DNA from: Gammaproteobacteria bacterium
GTDB lineage: Bacteria > Pseudomonadota > Gammaproteobacteria > JABCZS01
Length of the DNA stretch: 64,000 bases
NCBI GenBank assembly: GCA_013289605.1
Contig: JABCZS010000007.1
Location: forward strand, 1-64,000
Direction: 5' to 3'
Positions 26,685 to 36,632 of this stretch are shown here, piece by piece. Position 1 is the first letter of the stretch; each line of letters starts with the position of its first letter. The notes under the pieces are model-generated. The model saw nothing but the letters and a program-made list of their open reading frames with translations, was not told the origin of the DNA and did not search any database. The position numbers and the translations under genes are program-made.

Positions 26685-29600
26685 TTATAGACTGGCGTTG
26701 TTGCCGAATTTAGGCGTTTCCACACCAATGACTACTGGAGATTGATAACTAAGTAGACGCTGCTTTTCCTTCGTAAACCAAAAATGAGACATAAGGCTAG
26801 CACCGTTATCAATTCTCTTATAATAGTCAGATGCGATAGCTACCCCCATAGTACCGTCCTGCTTGATAAGATGCTTAATAGCAGTATGTGCTACGGCATC
26901 AATCTCAGCCACAATGGCTTTATACTCTATAGGCGTAGTGAAACAGTCTTGGTAGCCTTCTTTTGTTTTAGCAATGACAGCGCTGAATTCACTACTATCC
27001 TTATATGTTGCTATAGTGTTATTTGCTCTATCCCTAGTTTTATAGGCTCGATAATCTTGCAAAATATTATCCAAAGTTTTTTCTGTCACCGTCGTTGCGT
27101 TCAGCGTTGCGGACTTACGTAAATATAAAGGCCAAGACTCAGCGCCTGTTGCATTCGAATTTACTGATATTGTCCCACCTTCAGTAAATCGACCACTCGC
27201 ATTCAATGAATCAAAAAGTTGTTTAAAACCGAGCTCAGCCTGATCTTGCACTAGAGGTTCACTGGTATTGGATTTTGTCTGAGCAAAACGAGGCTCTTTG
27301 ATATAAGATTTAGCGATAGCAGTAAAAACAAAACCTACTAGTCCCAAAACTAGTCCTATGATGTAGAGTGTTTTTCTAGCCATAAACACAAGCATTGCGC
27401 CAATACCGACAGTAAAGGATGCGAGGAAGCCTCCTAGATACGTACCCACCACACCGGCCTTACCTCCAGCAGCGCGATTTTTCGCGACTTCATCTTCTGC
27501 AAGTTCGTTGCACCAATCTCTTTCCACAGCCATATTGACGTAAGCACCGCTGGTCCTGAAGTAGGAGATAATGGTGTTCCAGGTTACGCGGCATGCAGCA
27601 ATTATAATCAATATAATACCGCCGACTACTCCCCCTAAAAATACACCTACCCCACCCCATACTTGTCGTTTACCATATTTAGGGTCATCTTGGTGTTTAA
27701 ACAAATCGTAACCGTCTTCCTCTTTATATTCATCCAGTAAAGCGTAATTCACCATGGACCTAAAGGTTCGAGCGAACATTAAGGCATTGTCTTCAACAAT
27801 ATGCCTACCCCGTGTTAATCCTGCCCATATTAAACCCAAAATTCCACCGATAATAATACCGATGAATCCAAATGCCGCACGTTTATGGTATCGGTATTTG
27901 TCTTTATTGATGAATGGTTTTCTCTTTGCAATCTTGGGGGATACTTTCCCGTCTGTAGAAGCAGATGCAGATTGCTCCTGTCCTTCCTGTGGTTGTTGTT
28001 CCTGTTGCTGTTGCTGTTGCTGTTGCTGTCCTTCTTGTTGCTCTTGTTGCTCAGTTTCTATAGTCAAAGCTTCAGCTTCGGAAGCATTGGCCAGAGAGGC
28101 ATCATAGCGCTCCTCGGGCTCTGGGGTAGATAATAAGAATTCAGTGTAAGGATCACTATACCATCCCAAATTAGAAGCCTCTCTACAGGCCCGTATTCCC
28201 ATGCGGATACCATTAGTGATAAAGCGTAACGAAAATACAGTAACGGCTAGTCCTACCCCTAGCCCGAACCCTACAAGGGATCCGGGGAAACCAAACCATT
28301 TACGCCAGGTAAGATGGGGTTCTTCTTGATCAAAATATAACTTTTTGTCTGCTTGGTTCTCTGGATGTAAGGCAAAGTTAATTAAGGATCGCGTCGTGCG
28401 TAAGAGCATGGCCATATTGTGGACAAAACCATTCCAACACCAAATGAGGACTGCAGCCCCTATACCGACTCCTAAACCTATGATTGCGCCTGGGAAACCA
28501 AAGGCCCAACGTTTGTGATACCGGTACGGATCTTTATTCGGTTTGAGCTTTTTTGCTGGCACTTTTTGTTGCGCAGCATTTGATCCATTTTGTGGCGCTT
28601 GCTCTGATCCTTCTTGTTGTTCTTGTTGCTGTTCTGGTTGCGACTCATCCACCACTTCTGCGCCAAATTTCTCATCCTGCATACGTCTATGAATTAAACC
28701 GTCTTCATCGGTATAAGGGGTATACCAGGCGAAATTGGTGACAGAATTAAATGTTCTAACACCCATATGCCAACTATTGGAGACAAAGCGTAATGTACCT
28801 ACCACTAGTGCAACAGGAATACCAAAGACGATGCCAAAGAATGAACCGAATATCCCAAATAATTGGCGTTTCCCATATTTGGGATCATCTTGGTAATCCC
28901 ATAATTCATAGGTTTCTTCAAGCAAGGGTTGTGTAGCTGGATCATTAGTTTTATTGTCATTAGAAGTTGCGATCGCAATGGATTGAGGAAGGAGTGCAGC
29001 GCCCGCAGCCATATCGTCTGTAACCAATAAATTAGCGTTAGCGTTAGCCAGTATCTTATCGGTTACGTTTGTAGCAACAGTTTCTGCTTGCTTAGGTTTA
29101 AATTGATCATCATCATGCAAAACAACATTAAGCAGGGTCCTAAAATAACGCATAAACATTAATTTAGAATCTTCGGCGGCATGGGTACACGCAATCAACG
29201 TCCCCCAACATCCCCCTACAAATCCTCCAATTATAATACCTATAAAACCGAATCCAAAGTGTTTCCAGTATAGATTTTTATCCGTATTTTTTTCATTGTT
29301 AGGATCTTCATCTTCTGCATAATGGAGTAATAATTCACTGTCCGCTGTATGAGTAATTTCTTCATGCGGATATCTGCCCCAATTGGAAGCGGAGCGATAA
29401 GCACGCATGCCCATAGTGCAACTGTTCACTACCGTGCGGCCGAAAACTACAAAAGCAAATCCGATAACACCGAAGGTTAGGCCTAAGGGTAAACCAAAAA
29501 ATAAACCTAGCCAGAAGCGATATTTATATTTCTCATCGGTATGGAGAAATAATTTATAGTATTGTTTTAGCTTTTTCTTTTTGGGTAAGTCTATGTGTTC

Positions 29601-31169
29601 TTCGTTGTCTATGCTTGGATCTGCCTTGGCTCCGTCTGCTGCTTGCAGATTGTTATTTATAGTCGCATCAGCATTATCCACTATCGCTTTCTTTTCGATG
29701 CCTTCCTCTGAGCTTGTAGCGTCAAGGTCTGATCCAGCAGCTGGTTTTTCCTTAAATTGATATTTATCATGCAATGCGAAGTTTACCACTGAGAGGAAAG
29801 TCCGCCCGATCATGTAAGCATTGTGCTCAGCAAACCGTCCAACGAGGCAGAGCACACCCCATGCCACCCCTAGTGCTATACCAATGAAGATGAAGCCAGA
29901 AAGTAAACCGAAAGTTAAACGTTTATGGTATCTGTAGGGATCTTTGTTGATGAATTTTGAGCTTGCAGGTTTACCCTCATTTTGAGGTTGTTGAGATTCA
30001 TCAGGTTGTAAGCCTAAATTTTCGTCAGCCGTTTTTTCAAAGATGAGCTCATCTGTAAAGGGTTCTTCCCAGCCAAAATTCGAGAACGTTCTAAAAGCCC
30101 GAATGCCCATGCGAAAACCGTTGGTAAAAAAACGTAATGAAAATGCGACCACGCCTACACTGAGTCCAACTGCGAATCCAAAAACCATACCCAAACTTCC
30201 CCAAAAGTAGCGGTTGCCGTATTCAGGATCATCTTTGTGGGTAAATAATTCGTAGCTTTCTATTTTGCGCGGTATTGCGACCTTGTTCTCTGCTTCGGCT
30301 TTCTTCCGCTCCACGACATTCTCGACCTTGTCTGCACCAAATTCCGCAACTAAGGTATCGTAATCTTTATATTGCTCATCATCATGCAATCCCCAATTGA
30401 CTACCGATCTAAAGGTACGCGAGAACATCGCTGCATTATGATCCCAGCCGTGTCCAATGCGTATGAGGGCAGCGCCTGCATAGCCGATGAACCCACCAAT
30501 CACTATACCTAACCAGCCGAATGCTAAACTGGTCGTATATTTACTGGGATCTTTTGTCTCATCCTTTGATAATTCAAATAATAATTCCTCGCCCTCTTTA
30601 TGTGCTTTTTTATCTTTTGGGTATCGTCCGGTATTAAGGGCAGATCGGAAAGCGCGTGATCCCATCTCCCAACCCTCTATAGTCATGCGTATCAAGACGG
30701 CAGCAAACCCGGCCATCGAGGCCATGATCACACCAAATATCCAGCCCAAAGGAAATGAATAAAGCGTATGCCAATTGGCGCCAAAACTTTTTTCATTGTC
30801 AGGCACTAGAAGCTGCATTTCTTTAGGCATGACAAAATTAAATGCATGACGGCTCCATGCTCTGATAAGCAGCAAGCTATGCCCCATCATGGGTATGAGT
30901 GTGGCGGCAAGGATCCAAACCATTGGAGAATAGAGTATGAGAATTGAGACTACTTTAGTGACAAGATTAAACTCAGCGTATTGTGGAGGCTCAGTTGTGC
31001 TAAATAAGCCATTTTTTCCCTCTAGAGGAAAGGTATGTTTAGCGACTTGATGGTAGTTCGCTCTAAACATTCTTTGCGTTAGATTAGCCAAATCCACCGC
31101 AGCATCGATGACGCCGTTTACGACTGCTTTACCGGCTTCTTTACCCGCATGATAGAGCTCTTTCCACAT
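26685..31169 (-). CDS. giant membrane protein of about twelve glycine-zipper repeats
   Basis: 1494 residues; family not recognised. An N-terminal segment (1-125) holds a hydrophobic region at about 70-104. Then come repeats of about 58 residues starting near 129, 209, 314, 411, 546, 632, 762, 881, 953, 1091, 1162 and a degenerate one at 1233. Each has a charged or aromatic entry (YRYHKR or KYGKR), a Gly-rich membrane segment with GxxxG steps (FGFIGIIIGG), Arg/Asn, then Met and RTFRSxxN, and often LHDD. Acidic or Gln-rich linkers separate them, with a poly-Gln tract at 1040-1066. A soluble domain of about 200 residues (1295-1494) ends the protein. No enzyme motif seen. It may be an effector, scaffold or intracellular-membrane shaper; all inferred. 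Confidence 0.8.
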   Translation of the reverse strand: MWKELYHAGKEAGKAVVNGVIDAAVDLANLTQRMFRANYHQVAKHTFPLEGKNGLFSTTEPPQYAEFNLVTKVVSILILYSPMVWILAATLIPMMGHSLLLIRAWSRHAFNFVMPKEMQLLVPDNEKSFGANWHTLYSFPLGWIFGVIMASMAGFAAVLIRMTIEGWEMGSRAFRSALNTGRYPKDKKAHKEGEELLFELSKDETKDPSKYTTSLAFGWLGIVIGGFIGYAGAALIRIGHGWDHNAAMFSRTFRSVVNWGLHDDEQYKDYDTLVAEFGADKVENVVERKKAEAENKVAIPRKIESYELFTHKDDPEYGNRYFWGSLGMVFGFAVGLSVGVVAFSLRFFTNGFRMGIRAFRTFSNFGWEEPFTDELIFEKTADENLGLQPDESQQPQNEGKPASSKFINKDPYRYHKRLTFGLLSGFIFIGIALGVAWGVLCLVGRFAEHNAYMIGRTFLSVVNFALHDKYQFKEKPAAGSDLDATSSEEGIEKKAIVDNADATINNNLQAADGAKADPSIDNEEHIDLPKKKKLKQYYKLFLHTDEKYKYRFWLGLFFGLPLGLTFGVIGFAFVVFGRTVVNSCTMGMRAYRSASNWGRYPHEEITHTADSELLLHYAEDEDPNNEKNTDKNLYWKHFGFGFIGIIIGGFVGGCWGTLIACTHAAEDSKLMFMRYFRTLLNVVLHDDDQFKPKQAETVATNVTDKILANANANLLVTDDMAAGAALLPQSIAIATSNDNKTNDPATQPLLEETYELWDYQDDPKYGKRQLFGIFGSFFGIVFGIPVALVVGTLRFVSNSWHMGVRTFNSVTNFAWYTPYTDEDGLIHRRMQDEKFGAEVVDESQPEQQQEQQEGSEQAPQNGSNAAQQKVPAKKLKPNKDPYRYHKRWAFGFPGAIIGLGVGIGAAVLIWCWNGFVHNMAMLLRTTRSLINFALHPENQADKKLYFDQEEPHLTWRKWFGFPGSLVGFGLGVGLAVTVFSLRFITNGIRMGIRACREASNLGWYSDPYTEFLLSTPEPEERYDASLANASEAEALTIETEQQEQQEGQQQQQQQQQEQQPQEGQEQSASASTDGKVSPKIAKRKPFINKDKYRYHKRAAFGFIGIIIGGILGLIWAGLTRGRHIVEDNALMFARTFRSMVNYALLDEYKEEDGYDLFKHQDDPKYGKRQVWGGVGVFLGGVVGGIILIIIAACRVTWNTIISYFRTSGAYVNMAVERDWCNELAEDEVAKNRAAGGKAGVVGTYLGGFLASFTVGIGAMLVFMARKTLYIIGLVLGLVGFVFTAIAKSYIKEPRFAQTKSNTSEPLVQDQAELGFKQLFDSLNASGRFTEGGTISVNSNATGAESWPLYLRKSATLNATTVTEKTLDNILQDYRAYKTRDRANNTIATYKDSSEFSAVIAKTKEGYQDCFTTPIEYKAIVAEIDAVAHTAIKHLIKQDGTMGVAIASDYYKRIDNGASLMSHFWFTKEKQRLLSYQSPVVIGVETPKFGNNASL
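27972..28052 (-). repeat. glutamine-codon microsatellite
   Basis: CAG/CAA repeats coding residues 1040-1066 of the giant membrane protein, including nine Gln in a row. A shorter Gln-rich linker lies near residues 844-868. Length may vary between strains; whole-codon changes would keep the frame. Confidence 0.8.
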
Positions 31170-31425
31170 GGTTATCGCCTCTTAGTAATCCATAAAACTT
31201 AGTAATGATCTGAAATACAAGGTTGAGCCTACCCTAAAAATATTAAGTGGATATTAAGATTCAGGGTATCGTTCGGATCTTCCTCAAGTTTTGCACTGAT
31301 ATAAGGGTGTTAATTCAATTTGTGCTTTAAAGCGACTATGATATCCTATTCTCACCATCACCAGTAATGCTTAAGCAAATATTAAAAACATTTTATTTAC
31401 ATCTATTAAATAGGTATACACACTC

Positions 31426-32808
31426 ATGAGCAACCCCACCTTCCGCATTGAAAAAGACAGTATGGGCGAAGTCCGCGTCCCCGAACATGCGCTTTATGGC
31501 GCCCAAACCGCACGTGCGGTCGAGAATTTCCCCTTAAGCGGCTTGACCCTGCCCCCTGAATTCATCCGCGCCTTAGGTTTGATTAAATATGCTGCAGCAC
31601 AGGCCAATAGGGAATTGGATTTACTCGATGAGGCTAAGCGTGCGGCCATTTGTGCGGCAGCAAAGCAAATTGCAGACGGCAAGCACCGTGCGGATTTTCC
31701 GATAGATGTGTTTCAAACCGGATCAGGCACCAGTACCAATATGAATGCTAATGAAGTGATTGCGCATTTGGCGCGAGATCAATCGGGTTTGGCCATCCAT
31801 GCCAATGATCATGTCAATATGAGTCAAAGCAGTAATGATGTGATCCCAAGTGCCATACACGTCAGTAGTCGTATTTTAATAGAAGAGAAATTATTGCCGG
31901 CGTTAAAACATATTCAGCAGGTGTTACACACTAAAGCACACGCGTTAAAAGACATCACTAAAACTGGGCGCACGCATTTAATGGATGCGATGCCGGTGCG
32001 CTTTGATCAAACCTTAATGGCATTTCAAGGACAACTCGCCGATTGTGAAGCGCGGATCCGCACGAGCTTACCCCGCCTTAATCAACTCGCCTTAGGGGGG
32101 ACTGCTGTGGGCACTGGGATTAATGCCCATCCTGAATTTGGTCAGCGTGTGGCGCAAGCGCTCGCAAAAGAGACTAAAATTGACTTTGTCACCAGCAGCA
32201 ATTATTTTGTGCAAATGAGCAGTCAAGATACCGCTGTGGAATTATCCGGACAGCTGAAAGTATTGGCGGTCACGTTAACTAAAATTGCCAATGATTTACG
32301 TTGGATGAATAGCGGCCCGCTGGCAGGGCTTGCTGAAATTGCGCTGCCTGATTTACAACCCGGTAGCAGCATTATGCCGGGGAAAGTTAATCCTGTGATC
32401 CCTGAAGCCGTTTGTATGATATGCGCGCAAGTGATAGGTAATGATCTGACGATTACCATCGGCGGTCAGGCCGGTAATTTTGAACTCAATGTGATGTTGC
32501 CGGTGATTGCGTATAATGTCTTGCAAAGTATTTCGCTGTTAGCTAATGCCTGTACGGTGTTAGCGGATAAAGCCATACTTGGGTTTACCGTCAATACCAC
32601 GCATATCAATGCCGCACTGAATAAAAACCCCATACTGGTGACCGCCTTAAATCGCGTGATTGGTTATGAAAAAGGCGCTGCAATTGCAAAACGTGCGTAT
32701 AAAGAAGGCCGACCGATTAAGGAAATTGCTTTGGAGATGACGGAGTTGTCGGCAGAGGATCTGGATAAATTATTGGATCCACGGAAGTTGACTGAGGGTG
32801 GGGTATAG
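31426..32808 (+). CDS. fumC: fumarate hydratase class II
   Basis: 460 residues, the oxygen-stable, iron-free fumarase that interconverts fumarate and malate. The superfamily signature GSSIMPGKVNP is at about 313-323, TGRTHLMDAMP and SSNDVIPSA are present, and the start DSMGEVRVPEHALYGAQTAR is typical. The 255 bases before it, after the giant gene's start, hold no clear promoter match or other gene. Confidence 0.97.
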   Translation: MSNPTFRIEKDSMGEVRVPEHALYGAQTARAVENFPLSGLTLPPEFIRALGLIKYAAAQANRELDLLDEAKRAAICAAAKQIADGKHRADFPIDVFQTGSGTSTNMNANEVIAHLARDQSGLAIHANDHVNMSQSSNDVIPSAIHVSSRILIEEKLLPALKHIQQVLHTKAHALKDITKTGRTHLMDAMPVRFDQTLMAFQGQLADCEARIRTSLPRLNQLALGGTAVGTGINAHPEFGQRVAQALAKETKIDFVTSSNYFVQMSSQDTAVELSGQLKVLAVTLTKIANDLRWMNSGPLAGLAEIALPDLQPGSSIMPGKVNPVIPEAVCMICAQVIGNDLTITIGGQAGNFELNVMLPVIAYNVLQSISLLANACTVLADKAILGFTVNTTHINAALNKNPILVTALNRVIGYEKGAAIAKRAYKEGRPIKEIALEMTELSAEDLDKLLDPRKLTEGGV

Positions 32809-32810
32809 GG

Positions 32811-32847
32811 CTAATGAATCCCCACGAATTTTAGTTTTAAGGCCGAA
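32811..32847. repeat. partial copy of the 15.2 kb repeat
   Basis: AATCCCCACGAATTTTAGTT and the following TTAAGGCCG match 15203-15231. The right half and the closing inverted repeat are missing; the sequence runs into the large palindrome at 32851. Confidence 0.75.
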
Positions 32848-32850
32848 GGG

Positions 32851-33295
32851 GTTGGCTTAAGAGCGGGGAGAACAATATGATTGCCCCCTTTGTAAAACTG
32901 AGGGATCCCAAGTTTGATAATAAAGTGGAGCTGTCACCGGATAAAGCGAAGCTGTCACCTGCGCAAAGCACACCAGAGTTGTCACCCCGCAAAAACTGCG
33001 TCAACCGATCTTGATAGGAAACAATACTTTCACGCAGTTTTGTGCGGGGCCCGGTAGCAATTTAGCTAAAGGAATATATTGAAGGCAAATATGCACTTAG
33101 GTAAATCGTTACCGGGCCCCGCACAAAACTGCGTGAGCGTACAACAATTCTAATCAGATCAGTTGACGCAGTTTTTGCGGGGTGACAACTCCGGTGTGCT
33201 TTGCGCAGGTGACAGCTCCACTTTATTATCAAACTGGGGATCCCTCAGCTTTGTAAAAGGGGCAATTCTATCGATTTCCCCGCTCTTAAGCCAAC
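32851..33295. repeat. nested palindrome, copy 2 (445 bases)
   Basis: Occupies the gap between fumC and the mscK-like gene. Layers from outside in: GTTGGCTTAAGAGCGGGGA and complement; a REP-like TTGCCCC...TTTGTAAAA layer; a layer TTTGATAATAAAGTGGAGCT and complement; then the same 206-base unit as at 22155-22360, here 32981-33186. The left side carries an extra short repeat of GAAGCTGTCACC absent on the right. No coding frame; 33296-33427 holds nothing recognisable. Confidence 0.9.
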
Positions 33296-33427
33296 CTACT
33301 CAACCCACTTTACAGACTATTTATGGAATAGATTCAGCTTTACTTCGGTGCCAAAGTCCACATTTTGGAGACAGTTTACTTTTGATTTAGGATAAGACAC
33401 TTTTTTTAAAAAATTTTATACAATACT

Positions 33428-36400
33428 CTACTTTCCACCCTTAGGCAACGGATGCACCAAACCCTTATGCTTAGTAGGTATCGCTGATGCAGGGGCTTGG
33501 CTGAACTCCACTTCTTGTTTCGGATAAGGAATTTCAATACCTGCGGTCTTAAGCGTATCCCACATACTAAATAAAATTTCAGATCTAACCTGTGGCCGGG
33601 AATTACAAATAGTCAAATCAATATGATAACGAATTTCAAACACCATCGCCGACTCGCCAAATTCTAATAAAAATATTTCAGGTTTAGGTAATGCCACCAC
33701 CGCAGGATGTCGCGCCACCACTTGATGAATAATGGCTTGCACTTGATGCGGATTTTCATTAAAGCCGATGCGGATGGTAAACACGGTACGCACGATGGTA
33801 TCATGATGCGTCCAATTAGTGAGCGGTTTACTCACGGCCTCCGCATTAGGAATAATCACTTCCATATTATCCCAGCTTTTTACCGTCGTCGCCCGCATAC
33901 CGATATGGGTGACTTCGCCCTCATAAGTGCCTAAAGTAATATAATCCCCAGCGCGCATCGGCCGCTCGATGAGTAATAAAATCCCGCTGATTAAATTATT
34001 CGCAATATTCTGCAGCCCAAAACCGATACCGACCGCCAAGGCACCGGCAACGACTGCGAGTGTAGTTAAATCAATACCTAGCACACGCAAAATAATAAAC
34101 GCACCGATGATGACTGTTGCGTACTGAGTAAACACCGATAAACTATTACGCACGCCGGCATCTTTAGCGTTGGAATAAAGCCAGCGGTATGCAAATTCCC
34201 GACTCCAGCGCGCAGCCCAACGGATAATGATGATCAAAATAATAAACTGAATAATATTAAATAAAGTGATCCGCAAATCACCCATCGAAAATAATTCGTG
34301 TCGACCTAGCGATAAAATCCGCTGCGTCACCAAAGATTCTTGATTCCATTCATACAAAATAAATAACACAAAAATCGCGGTCAAAGCGAGAATAAAATTT
34401 AATACCTTATGCAGCGGTTTTAATAAGGCTTCTGTCCAGACCCAACCGTTGGATAAATTACGGATAAATATATCTGAAAGAAAACCCATAAAATCACTGA
34501 GTACGCCGCGCACCAACCACCAGGCGGTCAATACGCATAATAATTTTGCTTCTGCAATCCCCATTTTCCAAGCTAAATTGGTGTAGCCCACTAAACCAAT
34601 AATCGCATTTGAAAATATGGTTAAGGGCACTAAAAATCCCAGTAATAAAATCACCCGTTTAATATAAATCTTTTTACTCACGTAGGGCGCAATTAGATTA
34701 GGCAATACGCGCCAGCGTTTTAATAATGGAAACGAGATCGCAAGTAACACCAACATAAACAAACGATCATAAGCCGTCACCACTTGATTCGCCACGGGTA
34801 ATTGATGTGCCAATACCGCCATCGCGGTGACAAAGCCACCGACGCCTAAGGTCCATTGCAAACCACGGTATAATTTTACATCTTGTCCGGAGAGATCCCA
34901 CACATTTTCAAATAATGATAAACGCGCCATGCTGATAATAAATTTAAATACAAACCAAACGATGCCTAAAGATAAAGGCACGATAAGACTGCTTGGGCTT
35001 AACGGCAGCAAAATAAGTAAACCCATAATGCTACCAAATACAACAATGCCGATAATATTGCGGTAAAAAAGTTGCGCGAGCGTAATCGTGGTGCCACCGC
35101 TGTAACCGGGTTTTGCCGCTTTGGCGGTAGTTAAATAGCCTTTTAAATACCGATACACATGAACGCCAAAAAATATCCAGCCCGCCTCTAATAAAATAAT
35201 ACGCAGCCACAAGAAAAAATCAGCCGTTGAGAGCGCCATATAAATCTGCGCCGCCAAACCTTGCAAGGTATGGAAGGTTAAATCGGGTAACATCCATAAA
35301 TTATTTATTAAATTTTGCCACTCAAATGTGGTGCGCGGGAGCGTATGCCGGTCTAGCGTATCAAAATAACCTTCTAATAATTTTTGCTGGAAATCAACAA
35401 TATTGGCCCGCAATGCGATAATTTTATCATTTTCTTGACTATAGGCTTGCATTAAATGATTAAACAAACCTAATTGCTCTTCCAATTGCGCGCGTTTAAG
35501 TACGCCGGTTGTAAATGCTTGCTCTACCCACGCAAGATGCTGATGCAATAAACGCTGTCTGCTCGCAATTAATTCTTCCATTACGGTGAGTTCAGTTAAT
35601 AAGCGATCCAGTTTTTCATGCGTTTGCATGTGTTCACGACTTAAATCTTCAGGAGGATAATTCATAAGGATAGAACTGTAGGTGGTAATTCGACTAAAAT
35701 TAAATTTAATCATTAGCAGTTGAATATTTTCCTCAGCTTCCACCACTTGATCTTGCAGGGCCACATTTTTCTGAGTCAATTTTTCGCCGCTCATCGGCAG
35801 TTGCAACAGCGCTACGCGCGCGAGACTTAATTTCTCTTCCCATTGTTGCTGCTCTTTTTGGATCCGATTTTCTTCAGCCAATTGCTTGCCCATAAGGGTA
35901 TGTATGGCATGTGTGCGCGCAAGCTTATGCATATGCATCAACCATTTCGTCTGTTGGGCGACCCATTCCTCGCTCACTTTACTTAAAAGTCGTAATGTTT
36001 TTTCTCTCGCCTGTTCTAAATGCAATTTTTCTTTTTCATAAATCACACGTTCACTGACTTGTACAAACGGTTCCATATCCGGTGTTAAGCCTAATAAACG
36101 TTTTTCAAATTCACGGATATTTTCTTTTAACGAGGTAATATTCTTATCGACACTCGCTAGCATCACTTTGGTTTTCTCTTGCTGGATCTTCGCAAGATTT
36201 AAGGCGAGTTCCGCTTGATCGCTTAGTTTCGGATCAAAGGGCTGCGCCTCGAGTTGCGCCAACCACTCGGCTTCATGCGCTTGTTGCGTGGCCAGTTGTT
36301 GCTCGGCATGGGTTAACTGTGCTTGTTCGTCGACTAATTTTTGTTTGAGTATGGCCACATCCGCCGCACGGGCTTCTGCAGGATCATAAGCCTGCTCGGG

Positions 36401-36502
36401 GCGTTTAGCGGTATCTGCGGAAAGTGTGGTGCTGTAAACACTAAGCAGCACGCACATCACCATAAGGCAGACAGCTAAGGTATTCGATAATAAGTACTTC
36501 AT
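33428..36502 (-). CDS. MscK/KefA-like mechanosensitive channel
   Basis: About 1024 residues from ATG 36502, chosen because GGTGA precedes it (GTG 36514 is possible). A signal peptide, then a long periplasmic coiled-coil region to about 400, then roughly ten membrane helices, then the MscS core: AGALAVGIGFGLQNIANNLI and the beta-domain ERPMRAGDYITLG near 840-880. The plan matches MscK/YjeP-type large channels, which open under membrane tension during osmotic downshock. MscK versus MscM cannot be settled here. Confidence 0.9.
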   Translation of the reverse strand: MKYLLSNTLAVCLMVMCVLLSVYSTTLSADTAKRPEQAYDPAEARAADVAILKQKLVDEQAQLTHAEQQLATQQAHEAEWLAQLEAQPFDPKLSDQAELALNLAKIQQEKTKVMLASVDKNITSLKENIREFEKRLLGLTPDMEPFVQVSERVIYEKEKLHLEQAREKTLRLLSKVSEEWVAQQTKWLMHMHKLARTHAIHTLMGKQLAEENRIQKEQQQWEEKLSLARVALLQLPMSGEKLTQKNVALQDQVVEAEENIQLLMIKFNFSRITTYSSILMNYPPEDLSREHMQTHEKLDRLLTELTVMEELIASRQRLLHQHLAWVEQAFTTGVLKRAQLEEQLGLFNHLMQAYSQENDKIIALRANIVDFQQKLLEGYFDTLDRHTLPRTTFEWQNLINNLWMLPDLTFHTLQGLAAQIYMALSTADFFLWLRIILLEAGWIFFGVHVYRYLKGYLTTAKAAKPGYSGGTTITLAQLFYRNIIGIVVFGSIMGLLILLPLSPSSLIVPLSLGIVWFVFKFIISMARLSLFENVWDLSGQDVKLYRGLQWTLGVGGFVTAMAVLAHQLPVANQVVTAYDRLFMLVLLAISFPLLKRWRVLPNLIAPYVSKKIYIKRVILLLGFLVPLTIFSNAIIGLVGYTNLAWKMGIAEAKLLCVLTAWWLVRGVLSDFMGFLSDIFIRNLSNGWVWTEALLKPLHKVLNFILALTAIFVLFILYEWNQESLVTQRILSLGRHELFSMGDLRITLFNIIQFIILIIIIRWAARWSREFAYRWLYSNAKDAGVRNSLSVFTQYATVIIGAFIILRVLGIDLTTLAVVAGALAVGIGFGLQNIANNLISGILLLIERPMRAGDYITLGTYEGEVTHIGMRATTVKSWDNMEVIIPNAEAVSKPLTNWTHHDTIVRTVFTIRIGFNENPHQVQAIIHQVVARHPAVVALPKPEIFLLEFGESAMVFEIRYHIDLTICNSRPQVRSEILFSMWDTLKTAGIEIPYPKQEVEFSQAPASAIPTKHKGLVHPLPKGGK

Positions 36503-36632
36503 GGGATAGTTCACCGATTGTAGGTTCCAGTTAATTATATACTTTAAAGCGCATTATGGCTGTAACAATAGTTTTTTGCGCAAGCTTAGCTGAAGCAGGT
36601 ATACTGTGCGCTTTAGCTTGTAGGGATAGATC

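Noticed and set aside
27754-28133. Plus-strand frames of Cys/Leu runs opposite the giant gene
   Set aside because: They are the complement of the CAG/CAA microsatellite and have no start signals; low-complexity shadows.
22131-33295. Composite transposon bounded by the two 206-base palindromes, carrying purL, the giant gene and fumC
   Set aside because: Both copies are self-contained palindromes with different outer layers, no transposase is present, and purL and fumC are core genes; shared repeats alone do not show joint transfer.
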